Position numbers and translations under genes: made by a program. Below are positions 11,095-22,559 of a DNA stretch of 64,000 bases, piece after piece. Within the stretch, counting starts at the first letter, position 1, and the number at the start of each line of letters is the position of its first letter. This stretch comes from Bathynomus jamesi (taxonomy: Eukaryota > Arthropoda > Malacostraca > Isopoda > Cirolanidae): assembly GCA_023014485.1 (NCBI GenBank), contig JAJOZX010005637.1:1-64000 (forward strand), in the 5' to 3' direction. Below the pieces are notes generated by a model. The model was not told where the DNA came from and searched no databases. It saw nothing but the letters and a program-made list of their open reading frames with translations.

Positions 11095-13313
11095 TTACAA
11101 AGGTTCCGCGCGATGATTCCTCATTTCGCGAAGGTCAAGCTTGTCGCCCCTCCTCTCGAGTTGGTCTGGTGAAGTAGTGAGTTGGTTTCTTGTGCTCTCC
11201 ACCTTACATAGCCAGGTACGCCCGGCTCATCGGGATTGTTCTGAGCCAGGCGTCTAGTCTTCTTTTGAAGATGTCCACTGCAACTCCCTTCGTGTTTCTT
11301 AGGTCTTTGGGCAACTGATTAAACAGTTTTGGTCCTGTCACCACAAAACTATTTTCTTTCAGGGTTAAGGATGTTCCCTGTCTCGCCTTCAATTTGGGAA
11401 TACGACACAGTTTACTGTTTCTACCTTCCACCGTTGTTTGGGGTTATAGGGTTCAGAGTAAGATTAGGGACTAGTTTCTCCATTATTTTGCAAGTGTAAA
11501 TAATGGTGTATCTCTCTCTTCTCCTTTCCAGTGAATATAGGTTTAGTTCGCGTAACCTTTCCCAGTAATTTAGTTCTTTGCACCATTGATCTTGGCTGTG
11601 AAGCTTCTCTGGATCCCTTCCAGCTGTCTAATGTTTTCTTTTTTATATGGGCATGTTAGGACCGAGCAGTATTCCAATTTGGGTATGATCAGGGTTTTCA
11701 GTAGAGGAATCATTACATTCCTATCCCTTCGTTTAAAGGTTCTCAATATCTGTCCCGTTATTCTCTTTGCTCTGTTTACTGCTATCTTATTTTATGTTTC
11801 AAATTTCGCATCATCTGTCATTACAACCCTAAATCTTTTGCTTTGGAATTTCTCTGAATTTCCTGTCCATTTGGGCTATAATATTCCATGGATTTTAGGT
11901 CTTCTCTTTTTCCGTACCGTAACAGCTGAAATTTCTCGGTGTTAAACTTCATATTGTTGGCTTCCATCCACTTGTAGATTCTGTTCATGTCGGTTTGTAG
12001 AGATCCTATATATTCTGGGTTTCTTATTTTTCTACTGATCTTTGTGTCATCCGCAAAGGATGTTACTGTGCCGTCTCTGGTAACGTCCTCATCTATGTCA
12101 GTTAGCATGATTATGAAAAGTAGTGGAGCTAATACTGTTCATTGTGGTACTGAGCTGAGGACCTGTGATTCTGATGAAGATACTCCTTGTACTGTAATGA
12201 CTTGCCGCCGCTCACTAAGGAAATTATATATCCATTTCCCTACTTTTTTTGTTATTCCCATATATTTCAGTGTATGTATTATGATTTCATGGTCACACTT
12301 GTCGAACGCTTTAGCAGTCTGTGTATAGTACATCATAGTTTTTATTACTTTCAAGTGCATCAATAATGATATTGTAGTGTTCCGTTAGTTGTGATAGGCA
12401 TGATCTGCCTGACCGAAACCTGTGTTGGTTATCATTGAATTTTTTCTGAGTTTCCAAAAAGTCAGATTTTCTGTCTAACCATTCTTTCAAATATTTTGGT
12501 GAGATCACTGAGATGAGATGTAAGCGACACTGGCCTATAGTTTTTGGCCTCAGATCGATCTCCTTTATATATTGGTACTATGTTTGCGCTCAACAGGATG
12601 CCCGGTATTTCTCTCGTGTCTAGTGGTCGTCTCCATATCCAGTCTAGGGGCTCAGAGATTGCATTCTTGCAGTTTTTGATCAGTGTGGCATTCCTGCCGC
12701 TGAGTGTGTTTTTAGTTTCCCTATGGCTTGTGTAATATCATCCGTCGTAAAGTCGAAACCCGTTATACTTTCCCCTTGTGGTTCTTCTTCAAAGAACTCG
12801 TTTCTATCGCTTATCAATTTGTCAGTTTTTTGGGGATACTGAAAGATGATTCGTACTGAGCTTTTAATGTTTTAGATACTTCTGTTAGATCATCAGATAA
12901 AGCACTGTTCTCATTTTTTAAGGGTCCGATAGTCGCATGGTTTTTCGACTTTCTTTTTGTGAAATTATAGAAGTACTTTGAGTTAGCCTTTAACGCTTCT
13001 ATAGCGTCGTCGTCTTCTTTTTCTGTATGCTTCTCGATTAGTTCCTGTATGACGACATCGATACTTTGCAGTTTATCATTTAATATTTTTCTGATGTTAT
13101 CTTTAGTTATTTAATTTTGCAGGCACTCTTTTTCTCTTTCGAAACACTGCCCTCTTTTGTCTCTCGAACCTGCTTCTCTTTCCTCTTTGTTGTATCTTTG
13201 GGACATGTTTTTCCACAATTCCTAACGTCTTCTCCTCTAACGTCATTAGCATCTCCGTTGTCTTGGCTTATAAAATGGTTTTGCAATCTATTACTTCCAT
13301 GCTGGATGTCACA
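11095..13313 (-). pseudogene. CR1/L2-like LINE, reverse transcriptase half (interrupted copy)
   Basis: Read on the minus strand from 13,313 to 11,200. The first block, SSMEVIDCKTIL, is followed by a basic linker. Next comes NSKYFYNFTKRKS, then PIYKGDRSEAKNYRPVSLTS near 12,560, which is the RT block before the palm. FADDTKISRKI near 12,030 holds the FADD catalytic motif, and NMKFNTEKFQLLRYG follows. The C-terminal end has FNQLPKDLRNTKGVAVDIFK and RLDAWL near 11,250. Stops and frameshifts are frequent. The 3' tail (11,095-11,240) contains CCGGGCGTACCTGGCTATGT and GACAAGCTTGACCTTCGCGA on the minus strand and ends in short TA/CA repeats. The upstream half of the same copy lies at 32,138-33,790, separated by the 18.8-kb insertion. 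Confidence 0.8.
13308..13313. repeat. Left target-site duplication GTCACA
   Basis: The six bases before the left terminus AGTAGCATGGGCG. They match GACACA at 32,138-32,143 in five of six positions. Confidence 0.75.
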
Positions 13314-13689
13314 AGTAGCATGGGCGAAAAATGGGAGAGTGCAATGCAATGGCAAATTTTGCAAGAGTGACAACCCCCACCCCCTTTGTTGCAAGGCACA
13401 CATAGTGTCAACCCCCCTTTCCCCTTGTTGCAAGGCACCCCCCCCCCCTAAATGGGGGAGGGGGAATGTTGCAAGAGCAACAAGGGGTTATGCAACTTGG
13501 AGGCGGAGTTATCCCCCAAGTTGCAATGAACCTGCGCTGGGGGAGACCTCTTTGGGGGATGAGATGGGAAGGCCTCACCCCCCCCCAAAGGGTTATACCT
13601 AACCTAAGAGAGGAGAGAGAGGAGAGGTGTTCGCTTGACAGGAACCAAGCGTATATTAAGACTTCAACCGAGCGACCGTTGCCTTAATA

Positions 13690-14040
13690 TGGCCCCTAAT
13701 CAGCCAGTTGGCTTATCTGGCTGAGTTGCCAGATTGCGCTATTTATTTAAGTAAAGCATATATTCTGGCTTAATCAGCCAGTTGGCTTAGAAGGCTGAGT
13801 TGCCAGTTTGCGTTATTTATTTAATTAAAGCATATATTCTGGCTTAGAAGGCTGAGTTGCCAGTTTGCACTATTTATTTAATTAAAGCATATATTCTGGC
13901 TTAATCAGCCAGTTGGCGTATCTGGTTGAGTTGCCAGTTTGCGCTATTTATTTAATTAAAGCATATATTCTGGCTTATCCCGCCAGTTGGCATAATCCGT
14001 CAGCTGGCTTAACCTGCCAGTTGGCTTAGAAGGCCTAACC
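13690..14040. repeat. 74-bp tandem repeats in the left TIR
   Basis: The word GCATATATTCTGGCTT occurs at 13,756, 13,830, 13,887 and 13,961, giving spacings of 74, 57 and 74 bp. The 57-bp unit lacks the 17-bp segment TAATCAGCCAGTTGGCT. Each unit has GCCAGTTGGC and GCCAGTTTGCG words and an AATTAAA block. Confidence 0.85.
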
Positions 14041-14330
14041 AGCTGTTTGGTATAATCAAATAATAATAACGTTTATATATACAACCAAAATAATTAAATA
14101 AAACAACACCACATCACTCTTTATTTAGACGAATTATTGGATTGGCATAATCCGTCAGCTGGCTTAACCTGCCAGTTGACTTAGAAGGCATAACCAGCCA
14201 TTTGGTATAATTAAATAATAATAATAATAACAATAATAACGTTTATATATACATATCCAAAAGAATTAAATAAAACACCATCACATCACTCTGCTTATTT
14301 AGACAAATTATTGGATCCAATTTCACGAAA
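14041..14330. repeat. Second, longer tandem repeat in the left TIR
   Basis: Two units share AACGTTTATATATACA, TTAAATAAAACAA/ACACC and ATCACTCT..TTATTTAGAC words (14,069-14,130 and 14,240-14,310), about 170 bp apart. The right TIR has about four units of the same type (30,660-31,410), which explains most of its extra length. Confidence 0.7.
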
Positions 14331-14951
14331 TATATTGAAAATAAATATACATTCCTATACAAGCGAAGGAATATATGCATTAAAAAAATAATAATAGCGT
14401 AAGAACTACGAACGAGGAGTGTATATATAATAAAAATAATAATATACAAACCCGAACCTATGCAAATTGTTCATTCTAATGAAGGTCATGCGTGCCACTC
14501 CACCTTAGACCTATAGTTTAACGTTGAATCCGAACCACGTCTAAAATAAAATGTTAAAACACTCCTTAATACAAAATCTAATTTCAGAATAAAAAAATTT
14601 TAAACAGCCTAACCACACAAAATATCACTCTGGAGCGGAATAAGACGGTTTGCCGAGAATAACAGAATCACCTTGTGAAAATAATATTTATCATTTACTA
14701 CAGAAATGCTCATTCCGTCGAAGGTCAAGCTTTTCACCCCGTCCTAGACCCACAGTTTAATGGGGAATACAACTACAATAGATCTAGTTGGCCTGGTGAA
14801 GTAGTGAGTTGACTTCTTTTACTCTCCATCTCTCAGGTACACCCGGATTATCAGGGATCTTTTTTTCTATTCCATGGAATTTTAGATCCTCCCCTTTTCC
14901 GTACTGTAACAGTTGAATTTTATCAGTGTTAAACTTCATATAAAAACTATG

Positions 14952-15819
14952 GGGAGGGGTGGGGGCTATCGATGTTTAATGAAGCTGAAAACATGAATTG
15001 ATAAGTTATGTTTTAGCTTTAAGGTAGATCATATCTACCGTTTATGATGATGTTTATAGGATGAAAAATATAATATTAATCTCATAGAACATTTATAGTG
15101 TTTATTGTGATTTTAAATCAAAGAACGAATGTAAGGACCAGCAGAGTGAGACATCATGGGAATTCCCTCGTTGCTATCTCGGGAAAACCTACCGATGCGA
15201 TGGTACCCTTTCATGTACCTGCGCCCTTTCCTTCTCGTCTCACGTAAAATAAAGTGGATGCGAAGACAATTGAATGTAAAAAATGTATTTACTCTGTTTT
15301 CTATAAAAATTAACAGTCGCTCTCCGACACACATGACCGCTTGGTGTAGGAGGGAATTGCTCTCTTGCATCGCGTTTGACAATCAATTTTGAACCTTAAA
15401 CAATTGAGACAGGTGAAAATGAATATGTTCTCTTAACTACCGGTTGAAAAAGGACTTAGTAGATCTTATATATACGAGGTGTGATAAAAAAGTTCAGTAA
15501 ATAGTCCCACAACTAATGAACCCGCGTCACTAGGTTTGTCAATGTGTATGGTTATTGGTTTAGTTTGGGGTTTGGTACCACTCGCCGATTTTTCTCTTTG
15601 CGTCTTTGATAATTTCGTTCGTAATATTGCCTTTGGTCGCGCTGAGAGACACTGACTGAGTCGCATTGTGTCGGTACAGCGGGGGACCCGCGAATGTAAA
15701 CACCTCCATGTCGCGGTTAGCTCCATGCCACGATCACGGATAAGTGCATGATGATGACAATTAGTAGGTCATGTTAACTCAATTGACGACACTGAATCAC
15801 GGTTAACTGCATGAATAAA

Positions 15820-15853
<34 letters not shown>

Positions 15854-16905
15854 CACGATGCGTTTCCGCGTGTCGGTCTCTCTTCACACGAAAATCGAAG
15901 CTGGTGGTCCCTGCCTCTAGGATTGGCTTGGTGAATGAGTGAGCCGTTCTCTTGCGCTCTCCGCCACACATGACCGCTTGGTGGAGGAGCGAGTTGCTCT
16001 CTCGCGCTCTCCACCGCACATAGTCATGTACACCCGGCTCATCTGGCCTAATATGCTGTCTAATCTCTTCTATATCTCAAGAGTTGAAATTTCTCGGTGT
16101 TAAATACCCTATTGCTGTCTTCTGTTGCCCCCTCTGCTAGCTACCCTCTCTTCACACCGGGGTCAAGCAGTGGTCCCGCCTCTAGGCCCTGTTTGGTGGA
16201 GGAGCGAGTTGCTCTCCGCCACACATGGCCGCCTGGTGGAGGAGGGAAATGCTCTCTTGCAACGCGTTTGGCACTCAATTTTGAACCTTAAACAAATGAG
16301 ACTGAACAGGTGAAAATGAATGTATTCTTTTCACTACCGGATTAGAAAGGATTTAGTAGATCTTATATATATATCGAAGCAGTTCAGAATTCTTTTTTGT
16401 TGGATAGGGCCCAATCTTCTACGTTTTAAAATGTTTTTGACAATACGCAGAATTAGACGGATTGTGAATAAAAATGTGTTTAGCTCGTGAAAATGTTTGT
16501 CTGGGCAGAAATGCCCTTCAGTCATCGGTCGGCTTTGGGGTTAAGAAGATGTTTTTGTGTTACGGTGTAGTTGTAAATTTAGAATAGTATTACGTTACCC
16601 CCCCCCCCGTCGCATTACCCCGTTTATCTAAAAGTGCTTTCGATATAAATGAAGTTAGTGAAGTATTAATCGGTTGTATATTAATCCCCCCGTCCCCCAT
16701 GCTCGGTTCAAATCATAACGGCCTCCAATCGTTCACGTCTACACGTATTTATAAAGTACAGCGAAGCGTGTGTGAAGAGAATGATGAAGGATAAAGAGAA
16801 ATGCAATAACGAAAGAGAAAATAGTATAAAAGAGCGACATAAGAAAGGTTAAAAGGTCTTAATTACTACATTTTGGTGGCAAGCGGTGTTCCTTTTATAT
16901 AAATA
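14952..16905. other. Interior filler: LINE-tail copies, a mariner end, a (GT)n run
   Basis: No intact gene. A block of about 130 bp around AATTTTGAACCTTAAACAA (15,387) and TTAGTAGATCTTATATAT (15,456) is repeated at 16,276-16,368. At 15,475 ACGAGGTGTGATAAAAAAGT resembles the end of a mariner element. (GT)n lies at 15,821-15,853. Copies of the LINE 3' tail (CTCGCGCTCTCCACCGCACA near 16,003) appear at 15,330-15,360, 15,920-16,045 and 16,190-16,260. Confidence 0.5.
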
Positions 16906-17452
16906 CTAGGTGAGGTACCCGGCGTTGCCCGGGTTAATTGAACGCCAGTTAGCTCAACTGAATGCCCCCCAAAACACCGTTACCCCCTTCATGCAACTTG
17001 GGAGCTAAACCCCTCCCCCATTACCCCCACCCTCCCCATTACCCCCACCCCCACCCTTCCACCATTACTGCCCGGGATAAATTTCACAAACAGACAAACA
17101 GGCTAAACTACAGAAAAGAACGCAGCCGTGGAAATTTTGAGCTTCACATTGTGTCAAGATTTCTGAATCTGATCAGATATCCCCCCCAAACCCCCCTGAC
17201 CAAATAATTACTGTCAGTTCAATTATTTCGTTAATAAAACTATAGAAAAGAACACAGTCATGAAAATCTTGAGCGTCACATTGCCGCCCGTAATAAAAAA
17301 ACAGACAAACAGACAGGCTGACCGACTCTGTGTTCACATTCTTCATCCCATAAGAGGTTCCCGTTCCAAATTTGGAAGCTCTAGGTCAAGCGGTTTGCGC
17401 TTGCATAAAGGACAGACAGACAGACAGACATACGGAAAGGCGAAAATATAAT
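16906..17452. repeat. Dispersed repeat with CCCGGCGTTGCCCGGGT and (CAGA)n
   Basis: TACCCGGCGTTGCCCGGGTT at 16,917 is a short inverted repeat I recognise as a recurrent start of interspersed repeats in invertebrates. The following 500 bp has imperfect internal duplications (CTACAGAAAAGAACGCAGCC at 17,108 and CTATAGAAAAGAACACAGTC at 17,240) and ends with (CAGA)n near 17,412-17,430. No coding sequence. Confidence 0.45.
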
Positions 17453-18712
17453 GTTATAATGTTTCAGACCAACAAAGACCCTAGGATCCACTCCTGGCTG
17501 GTCTACCTGTGTTCGTAATTGTGTATTGTGTATGTCCTTCGTGGTGGCGGAGAGGACCTACAATTTTACGTGGGTTCCGAACCACAAGAACATAAGAAAT
17601 TTATGTAAAAACTGCCTGTACATTGGCAATGACCAATTTTTACAAAACTAAATAATTATATATCAATTTAAAACTAATTAATTACCGATTTAAAACTAAA
17701 GATAGAATCTCTGGATCCAGAGGATCAAATCATAATAGATACTATCCACAAATATGTTACACTCTATATCTATTTATAACCGACATGCAAATATGTTACA
17801 CTCTATATCTATTTATAACCGACATGCAAATATATTACGGTATCCATCAATACTAGTACCTTGCCAACCAAAAAGAAGTCACGGTCCATATCGATTGCGG
17901 ACCAAGTCAAAATTTACAACCATATACATTACAATATATATACTTAGGAGGAAAAGTGTAGGTGTGGCTGTAAAGACTCTACAGTAATGTAAAAATGTGT
18001 GTGCACCCATTTTGGGTCCCCATTTCAAGGTGTTTGTGGGGCAAGTGAAGATCATGAGTTTTTCAATACCTCACAGTACTATGGGGGGCACCGCTCGGCA
18101 GAGGAATTTCTTTAAATGGGGTGTGTAAGGACAGAGAGTATCCCCTAACCCAAGATGCTGCCTCCCTATATCCCACAACACTTGTGTTGAGCTGTGGGAT
18201 CTATCACAACAAAGCCTTAATTTTACTACCTTAAACTATACCCAATCTATCAACATATGCGTCTAATCGATTTTTAAACATGTTTATAGACGTGCTACTA
18301 ATTACTTGTACCGGCAAACTATTCCAGCTATTTACTATTCTATGCGTAAAAAATTTTTGCCAACTGCTGTCTCGAACCTTCTACTTGTCAACTTACACCC
18401 GTCATTTCTAGTCCTATTAGATTGAGATATTTCGAAAAAGCTATCTCTATCTACGTTATCGAACCCATTCATAATTTTGAAAACCTGGATTAGATCACCC
18501 CTTAGCCTCCTAGTCTCGAGTGTTGTCAACTTTAACTCCTTAAGCCTATCCTCGTACGTCTTTGACCTAAGCGACGGAATCATCTTAGTTGCTCGTCTTT
18601 GAACTCTTTCGATTTTGTCTATATCTTTGCGCATATGCGGACTCCAAAATTGGACCGTGTACTCCAAATGGGGTCTAACTAATGATTTATAAAGAGGAAC
18701 TATAATATATAT
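17453..18712 (-). pseudogene. CR1-like LINE, 3' end of ORF2 plus 3' UTR (copy 1)
   Basis: The minus-strand frame from 18,712 to 18,335 reads [20 protein letters not shown], then [40 protein letters not shown] and KLTSRRFETAVGKNF. This is the conserved end of CR1-group ORF2. The remaining 0.8 kb to 17,453 is the 3' UTR, matching 24,523-25,260 and 47,045-47,870 with landmarks CACAACACTTGTGTTGAGCT and GGGTTCCGAACCACAAGAAC. The 5' side stops at a (TA)n array. Confidence 0.85.
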
Positions 18713-18766
18713 AAATATATATATATAATATATATATATAATATATATAAAATATATATATATATA

Positions 18767-18809
<43 letters not shown>

Positions 18810-18872
18810 TAAAATATATATATAATATATATAAAAAATATATATATATATATATATATATAATAATATAAA

Positions 18873-18902
<30 letters not shown>
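18713..18902. repeat. (TA)n array
   Basis: About 190 bp of nearly pure TA with single A insertions. Long YIYI-type open frames across it are artefacts. A transposon lies directly on its right. Confidence 0.9.
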
Positions 18903-18904
<2 letters not shown>

Positions 18905-20255
18905 GGGTGGGGCACGGGAACACAAGTGTTTTTGGAATAATCAGGAAAATGATATTTATTTTTGTAAAGAAATATATTGGTAGAACAACATTCGTAAGAA
19001 CATAGCATTTCATGTCATAATAATCATGTACCGAAAATTATATCTGGCATATGATGTCCTTGGCCGTCGACGCATTGTTGAAGGCGTTTACGAAAATTGG
19101 CCTCCACTCTTCCCAGCAGGTCTCTGTTGATTTGGATGATTTGTTGACGGATCGCTTCCTTCAATGCATCTAATGTACGGGCTTGTCCTCGTAGACACGT
19201 GACTTGAGGTACCCCCATAGAAAGAAGTCACATGTGGACAAGTCAGGGGACCGAGGGGGCCATGCAATGTCACCAAATCTCGAAATGAGATGGTTGGGAA
19301 ACAGGGGCGAAGAACAGCCATTGACGCTCTGGCGGTGTGTGGCGTGGCCCCATCTTGCTGAAACCACAAATGTCGACGAGCAATACGCCTTCTTCGTAAC
19401 TCAGGGATGAAAAAGGTGTTCACCATCTCAATGTAACGCCCAGATGTTATGGTAACGGTAACCCATTTTGTTCGAAGAAATAGGGACCGATGACGCCAAA
19501 CTTCCCACCGCGCACCAAACTGTAACCTTAGGGCTATGCAGCGGTTTTTCATGGAGTTGTCGCGGATTTTCAGCAGCCCAATACCGACAGTTTTGATTGT
19601 TGACGGCCCCATTAAGGTGGAAATGGGCTTCATCACTCATTACCACCATCATGTTTTCATTCTCATAAAGTGCAAGCATTTCCTGTGCAAAAATTCAGTC
19701 GTTGGGGGCAATCATTTACATTCAATTCCTGCACCATCGCCTAACTTGTATGGGTGAAAATGTAATTCTTCATGCAAAATCCGTCTAACAGTACGATTGC
19801 TGATTCCGAGTGCAGCTGAATGTCTCCGAGCAGAGCGGCCTGGGCTTTGCAACATCGCTTGTCTGACCCTTTCAACGTTCTCTGGAGTACGCACAGTGCG
19901 TTGCGGCCCCTTCGGTTTTGTTTTCATTATTGAGCTCCTGTTCGAAGATTGTTAACCCAACGTAAGATTGTGTCACGAGCGGGAACAGAGTCATTTCGAT
20001 GAATGTTGAATCTGCGGCGAAACGCACGCTGAACTGCTGTCACTGACTCGCCACTCCTAACAAAATGATCATACGCGAACATGCGGTGTTCTAACGTCCA
20101 CTGCTCCATGATGGCACCTGAAAGATAAAGGTGAGTGTTAGTTAAAGTTAAATGCTATGAACCCAGAATGGAATGCTACCTACCGCACGCCCCTCCCATT
20201 CCTAATGGCCGATTACTAGCTATTCAAAAAACACTTGATTCCCGTGCCCCACCTG
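18903..20255 (-). mobile_element. Mariner-type transposon, TIR CAGGGTGGGGCACGGGAA, TA target
   Basis: The left end CAGGGTGGGGCACGGGAACA pairs with the right end GATTCCCGTGCCCCACCTG, and the element is flanked by TA within (TA)n arrays. Length is 1.35 kb. It contains one transposase gene on the minus strand. Confidence 0.85.
19024..20109 (-). pseudogene. Transposase of the IS630-Tc1-mariner group, frameshifted
   Basis: It starts at 20,109 with MEQWTLEHRMFAYDHFVRSG, an N-terminal helix-turn-helix of the type seen in arthropod transposases (SVTAVQRAFRRRFNIH, with TILRWVNNLRTGA). The next frame has VRTPENVERVRQAMLQSPGR and NRTVRRILHEELHFHPYKL. A later frame has the first catalytic region (VMSDEAHFHLNGAVNNQNCR) and WFQQDGATPHTARASMAV with the second aspartate. 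RSPDLSTCDFFLWGYLKSRV supplies the third. Transitions between frames near 19,930, 19,680 and 19,310 show frameshifts, so no complete enzyme is encoded. Confidence 0.85.
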
Positions 20256-20312
20256 TATAATATATATATATATATATGTATAAATATGTATAATATGTAT
20301 AATATATATATG

Positions 20313-20344
<32 letters not shown>

Positions 20345-20382
20345 AATATATATATGTATAATATATATATATATAGATATAT

Positions 20383-20424
<42 letters not shown>

Positions 20425-20464
20425 CTATAAATATATATATATATAAATATATAAATATAATATA
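20256..20464. repeat. (TA)n array between two transposons
   Basis: TA repeats with scattered TATGTA and TAGATA variants. It is bounded on both sides by TIRs. Confidence 0.9.
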
Positions 20465-21218
20465 CAGGGTGGGCCGTAAGTTTCCATACATAGGAAAATA
20501 AACATTTTTTTTATGGACAACCATTTTTATTTATATAATATGCTCTACATGGTTGCCATTGTTTTGAAAACACATTTCAATACGTGTTCCCCACTGTTGA
20601 TGAACACGCATTAGCACAGTTGACGTTATGCTTGTAATGGCGTTGGTGATACGTTCCTTTAGATGATTTATGTCTCGTATCTTTTCCTGATACACCATGG
20701 CCTTCAAGTGCCCCCAAAGATAGAAATCAAGGGGGGTGAGATCTGGGGATCTGGGAGGCCACTCCACAGGACCACGCCGACCAATCCAAGCATCCGGAAA
20801 CTGCTGATCCAAATACCGACGCACGTGAAGACCATAATGAGGTGGAGCTCCATCTTGCTGGAAGTAAACTGGGAAGTTACCTTCCTCGTTTAGCAGGGAT
20901 GGGAAAATCTCTTCTTGCAACATGTTAAGATACCTTTCGGCATTAAGATTTCCACTGACAAAAATTGGTCCAACAATTCTGTCACCCATATCCCGGCCCA
21001 CACCATCACTTTACCGGCACCTTGCATCTTCGTCGGACTCAGCCGTTAGGGTTAGCATTACTCCAATAACGTATGTTTTGCCGATTAACCTCTCCATTGA
21101 CGTAAAAATTTGCTTCATCAGTAAACAAGATCTTACGTCAAACGCATATTCTTAGGGTATCTGAAACATAAAAACAAACGTTAATTTTCCTATGTATGGA
21201 AACTTACGGCCCACCCTG
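20465..21218 (-). mobile_element. Internally deleted mariner-type transposon, TIR CAGGGTGGGCCGTAAG
   Basis: The left end CAGGGTGGGCCGTAAGTTTC pairs with GAAACTTACGGCCCACCCTG at the right over more than 30 bp, including CCTATGTATGG. TA flanks both ends. At 754 bp it is shorter than a full element, and the region coding for the N-terminal half of the transposase is gone. Confidence 0.85.
20531..21001 (-). pseudogene. Transposase C-terminal half
   Basis: 156 codons on the minus strand. GNLNAERYLNMLQEEIFPSL is followed by VYFQQDGAPPHYGLHVRRYL (second catalytic aspartate), then VEWPPRSPDLTPLDFYLWGH with the third acidic site. The C-terminal helix region is intact to the stop. The DNA-binding domains and the first aspartate are missing, apart from a possible remnant (about 21,000-21,150) that no longer connects. 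Confidence 0.85.
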
Positions 21219-21319
21219 TATATAATATATATAATATAATATAGGCGCCGTTACTGCTACCCTGGTGCAAGGGTGGAGGATATAACTAATAGTGTTGACC
21301 AATTTACAGATGGTACCTC

Positions 21320-21703
21320 GAGGACACAACGTATGTTATTCATGTCGGTACTAATAACGTTTTAAATTCTAGATCGGAAGAACTGCTGGCTAGGTACAGG
21401 GACTTACTAGAGCGATTAAAGGAAAAAACTAATAAGATTGTTTTAACAGGTATACTTCCTCGAATCATCCATCGTAACGATTTCTACAGCAAGGCGACCT
21501 ATATTAACAATAACCTAAAGTCTCTTTGCCAACAGGAAGGAGAGCATTTTGAGAATTTTTGGAACAGTTTCTGCGGCAGGAGGGACTTTTTCCTCGGAGA
21601 TGGACTTCATCTTAATGACGTAGGAGCTGCGCGTTTAGGAAGACTATTTCATAATACTGTCTCTTCTTTTCAGGCTGCCGTAACTCGAACGGTCCCAGCG
21701 TAA
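21320..21703 (+). pseudogene. LINE ORF1 fragment, SGNH/GDSL-type esterase domain
   Basis: This frame has no ATG of its own because the 5' end is lost. It contains TTYVIHVGTNNVLNSR, whose GTNN matches the glycine/asparagine block III of SGNH hydrolases. It then has FFLGDGLHLNDVGAARLGRL, where D and H fit the catalytic DxxH of block V. About 127 codons are open to the TAA at 21,701. CR1-group LINEs are known to carry esterase-like ORF1 proteins, so the assignment fits the downstream reverse transcriptase. The serine block upstream of 21,320 is not visible. Confidence 0.7.
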
Positions 21704-21759
21704 ATTCCATAAATTTCCACTGCGCTCGCGAAGTTGTCGCAATTACAAACAATTTGAAG

Positions 21760-22500
21760 GTTCTATCCTTAAATGCTCGTAGCCTACGAAATAAAATAAA
21801 CGAATTTTTTTCTTTAATTGCTTGTAAAGACTATGATATATTGCGATAAATGAATCGTGGCTTAGCACTGAAACTCGTGACTTTGTAGGGGAGTATCAAA
21901 TTAAAGGTTATAGACTTTTTGTTAAAAACAGAATAGGTAGGCGAGGAGGCGGTGTTATGTTGTATATCAAAGATAATATAGCGAACGTTATAGAAATAAA
22001 GCACACAATTCCAGAACCGATAGATTCGACTATAGCAGAACTTAAATTGAACGATTTCAAACTTGTTGTTGCGGTTATATATAGGCCCCCTAATCAAACA
22101 GCTGATACGGTCGAAGCGTTATATCGTGAACTAAAGCGAATAATCTGTAGTGAGCAGGCTTAGTTATGGGTGACTTTAATTGCGCTAACGTAAATTACGA
22201 TACAATGCAGGGAGACGAGGAAGGTAATCGTTTAGTTAATTTTCCGAGGATAGCTTTCTTATTCAAAAGGTTGGGCAACCTACGAGGTTGGACAGTATTT
22301 TAGATTTAGTAATAGCTACGGATGATAGGCTAATTACTGATCTTCAAATAATAGAACCGTTGGGCAATAACGATCACAATATGGTAGAGTTTGTCCTCTC
22401 AGTAAGTCACTCGAAACCAGCTAACTCGACGAAAATTCCTAACTTCCAGCACGCAGACTTTAGTAAATTTCGAAATAAATTGTCACACGTCAATTGAGAA
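21760..22500 (+). pseudogene. LINE AP-endonuclease domain, frameshifted
   Basis: The frames give VLSLNARSLRNKINEFFSLI (N-terminal endonuclease motif), then RRGGGVMLYIKDNIANVIEI, FKLVVAVIYRPPNQTADTVE and MGDFNCANVNYD. Last comes LDSILDLVIATDD-like sequence with GNNDHNMVEF, where the SDH motif is changed to NDH. Stops at about 21,847, 22,160 and 22,255 break it. It would nick target DNA in an active LINE. Confidence 0.75.
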
Positions 22501-22559
22501 AACGTGATGGGGAACTCCAACGCAAAACTAATGTGGGAATCGTTCGAAACAGTATTTAA

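Larger units (their letters stand above)
13314..14951. repeat. Left terminal inverted repeat of the 18.8-kb element
   Basis: Inverted match to 30,029-32,137. Landmarks that pair are CAACTTGGAGGCGGAGTTAT (13,494), the 74-bp tandem repeats (13,700-14,010), GAGCGGAATAAGACGGTTTG (14,634), GAATAACAGAATCACCTTGT (14,658) and the innermost ACTTCATATAAAAACTATG (14,933). The inner 200 bp include a piece of the LINE (14,755-14,945), so the TIR itself has captured LINE sequence. Open frames at 13,117-13,690 lie across GC-rich repeat sequence and are not genes. Confidence 0.85.

Noticed and set aside
13117..13602. Open frames of 108-161 codons on both strands
   Set aside because: They cross the border between LINE and TIR and the GC-rich TTGCAAC repeats, and the mirrored frames at 31,805-32,239 show the same repeat origin.
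13700..14010. Regular 74-bp repeats as a possible CRISPR array
   Set aside because: Whole units repeat without unique spacers, in an animal genome, so they are tandem repeats.
18687..19013. Long frames of alternating I and Y (also at 20,216-20,524, 25,257-25,724, 33,682-33,881)
   Set aside because: They are translations of (TA)n arrays and have no coding meaning.
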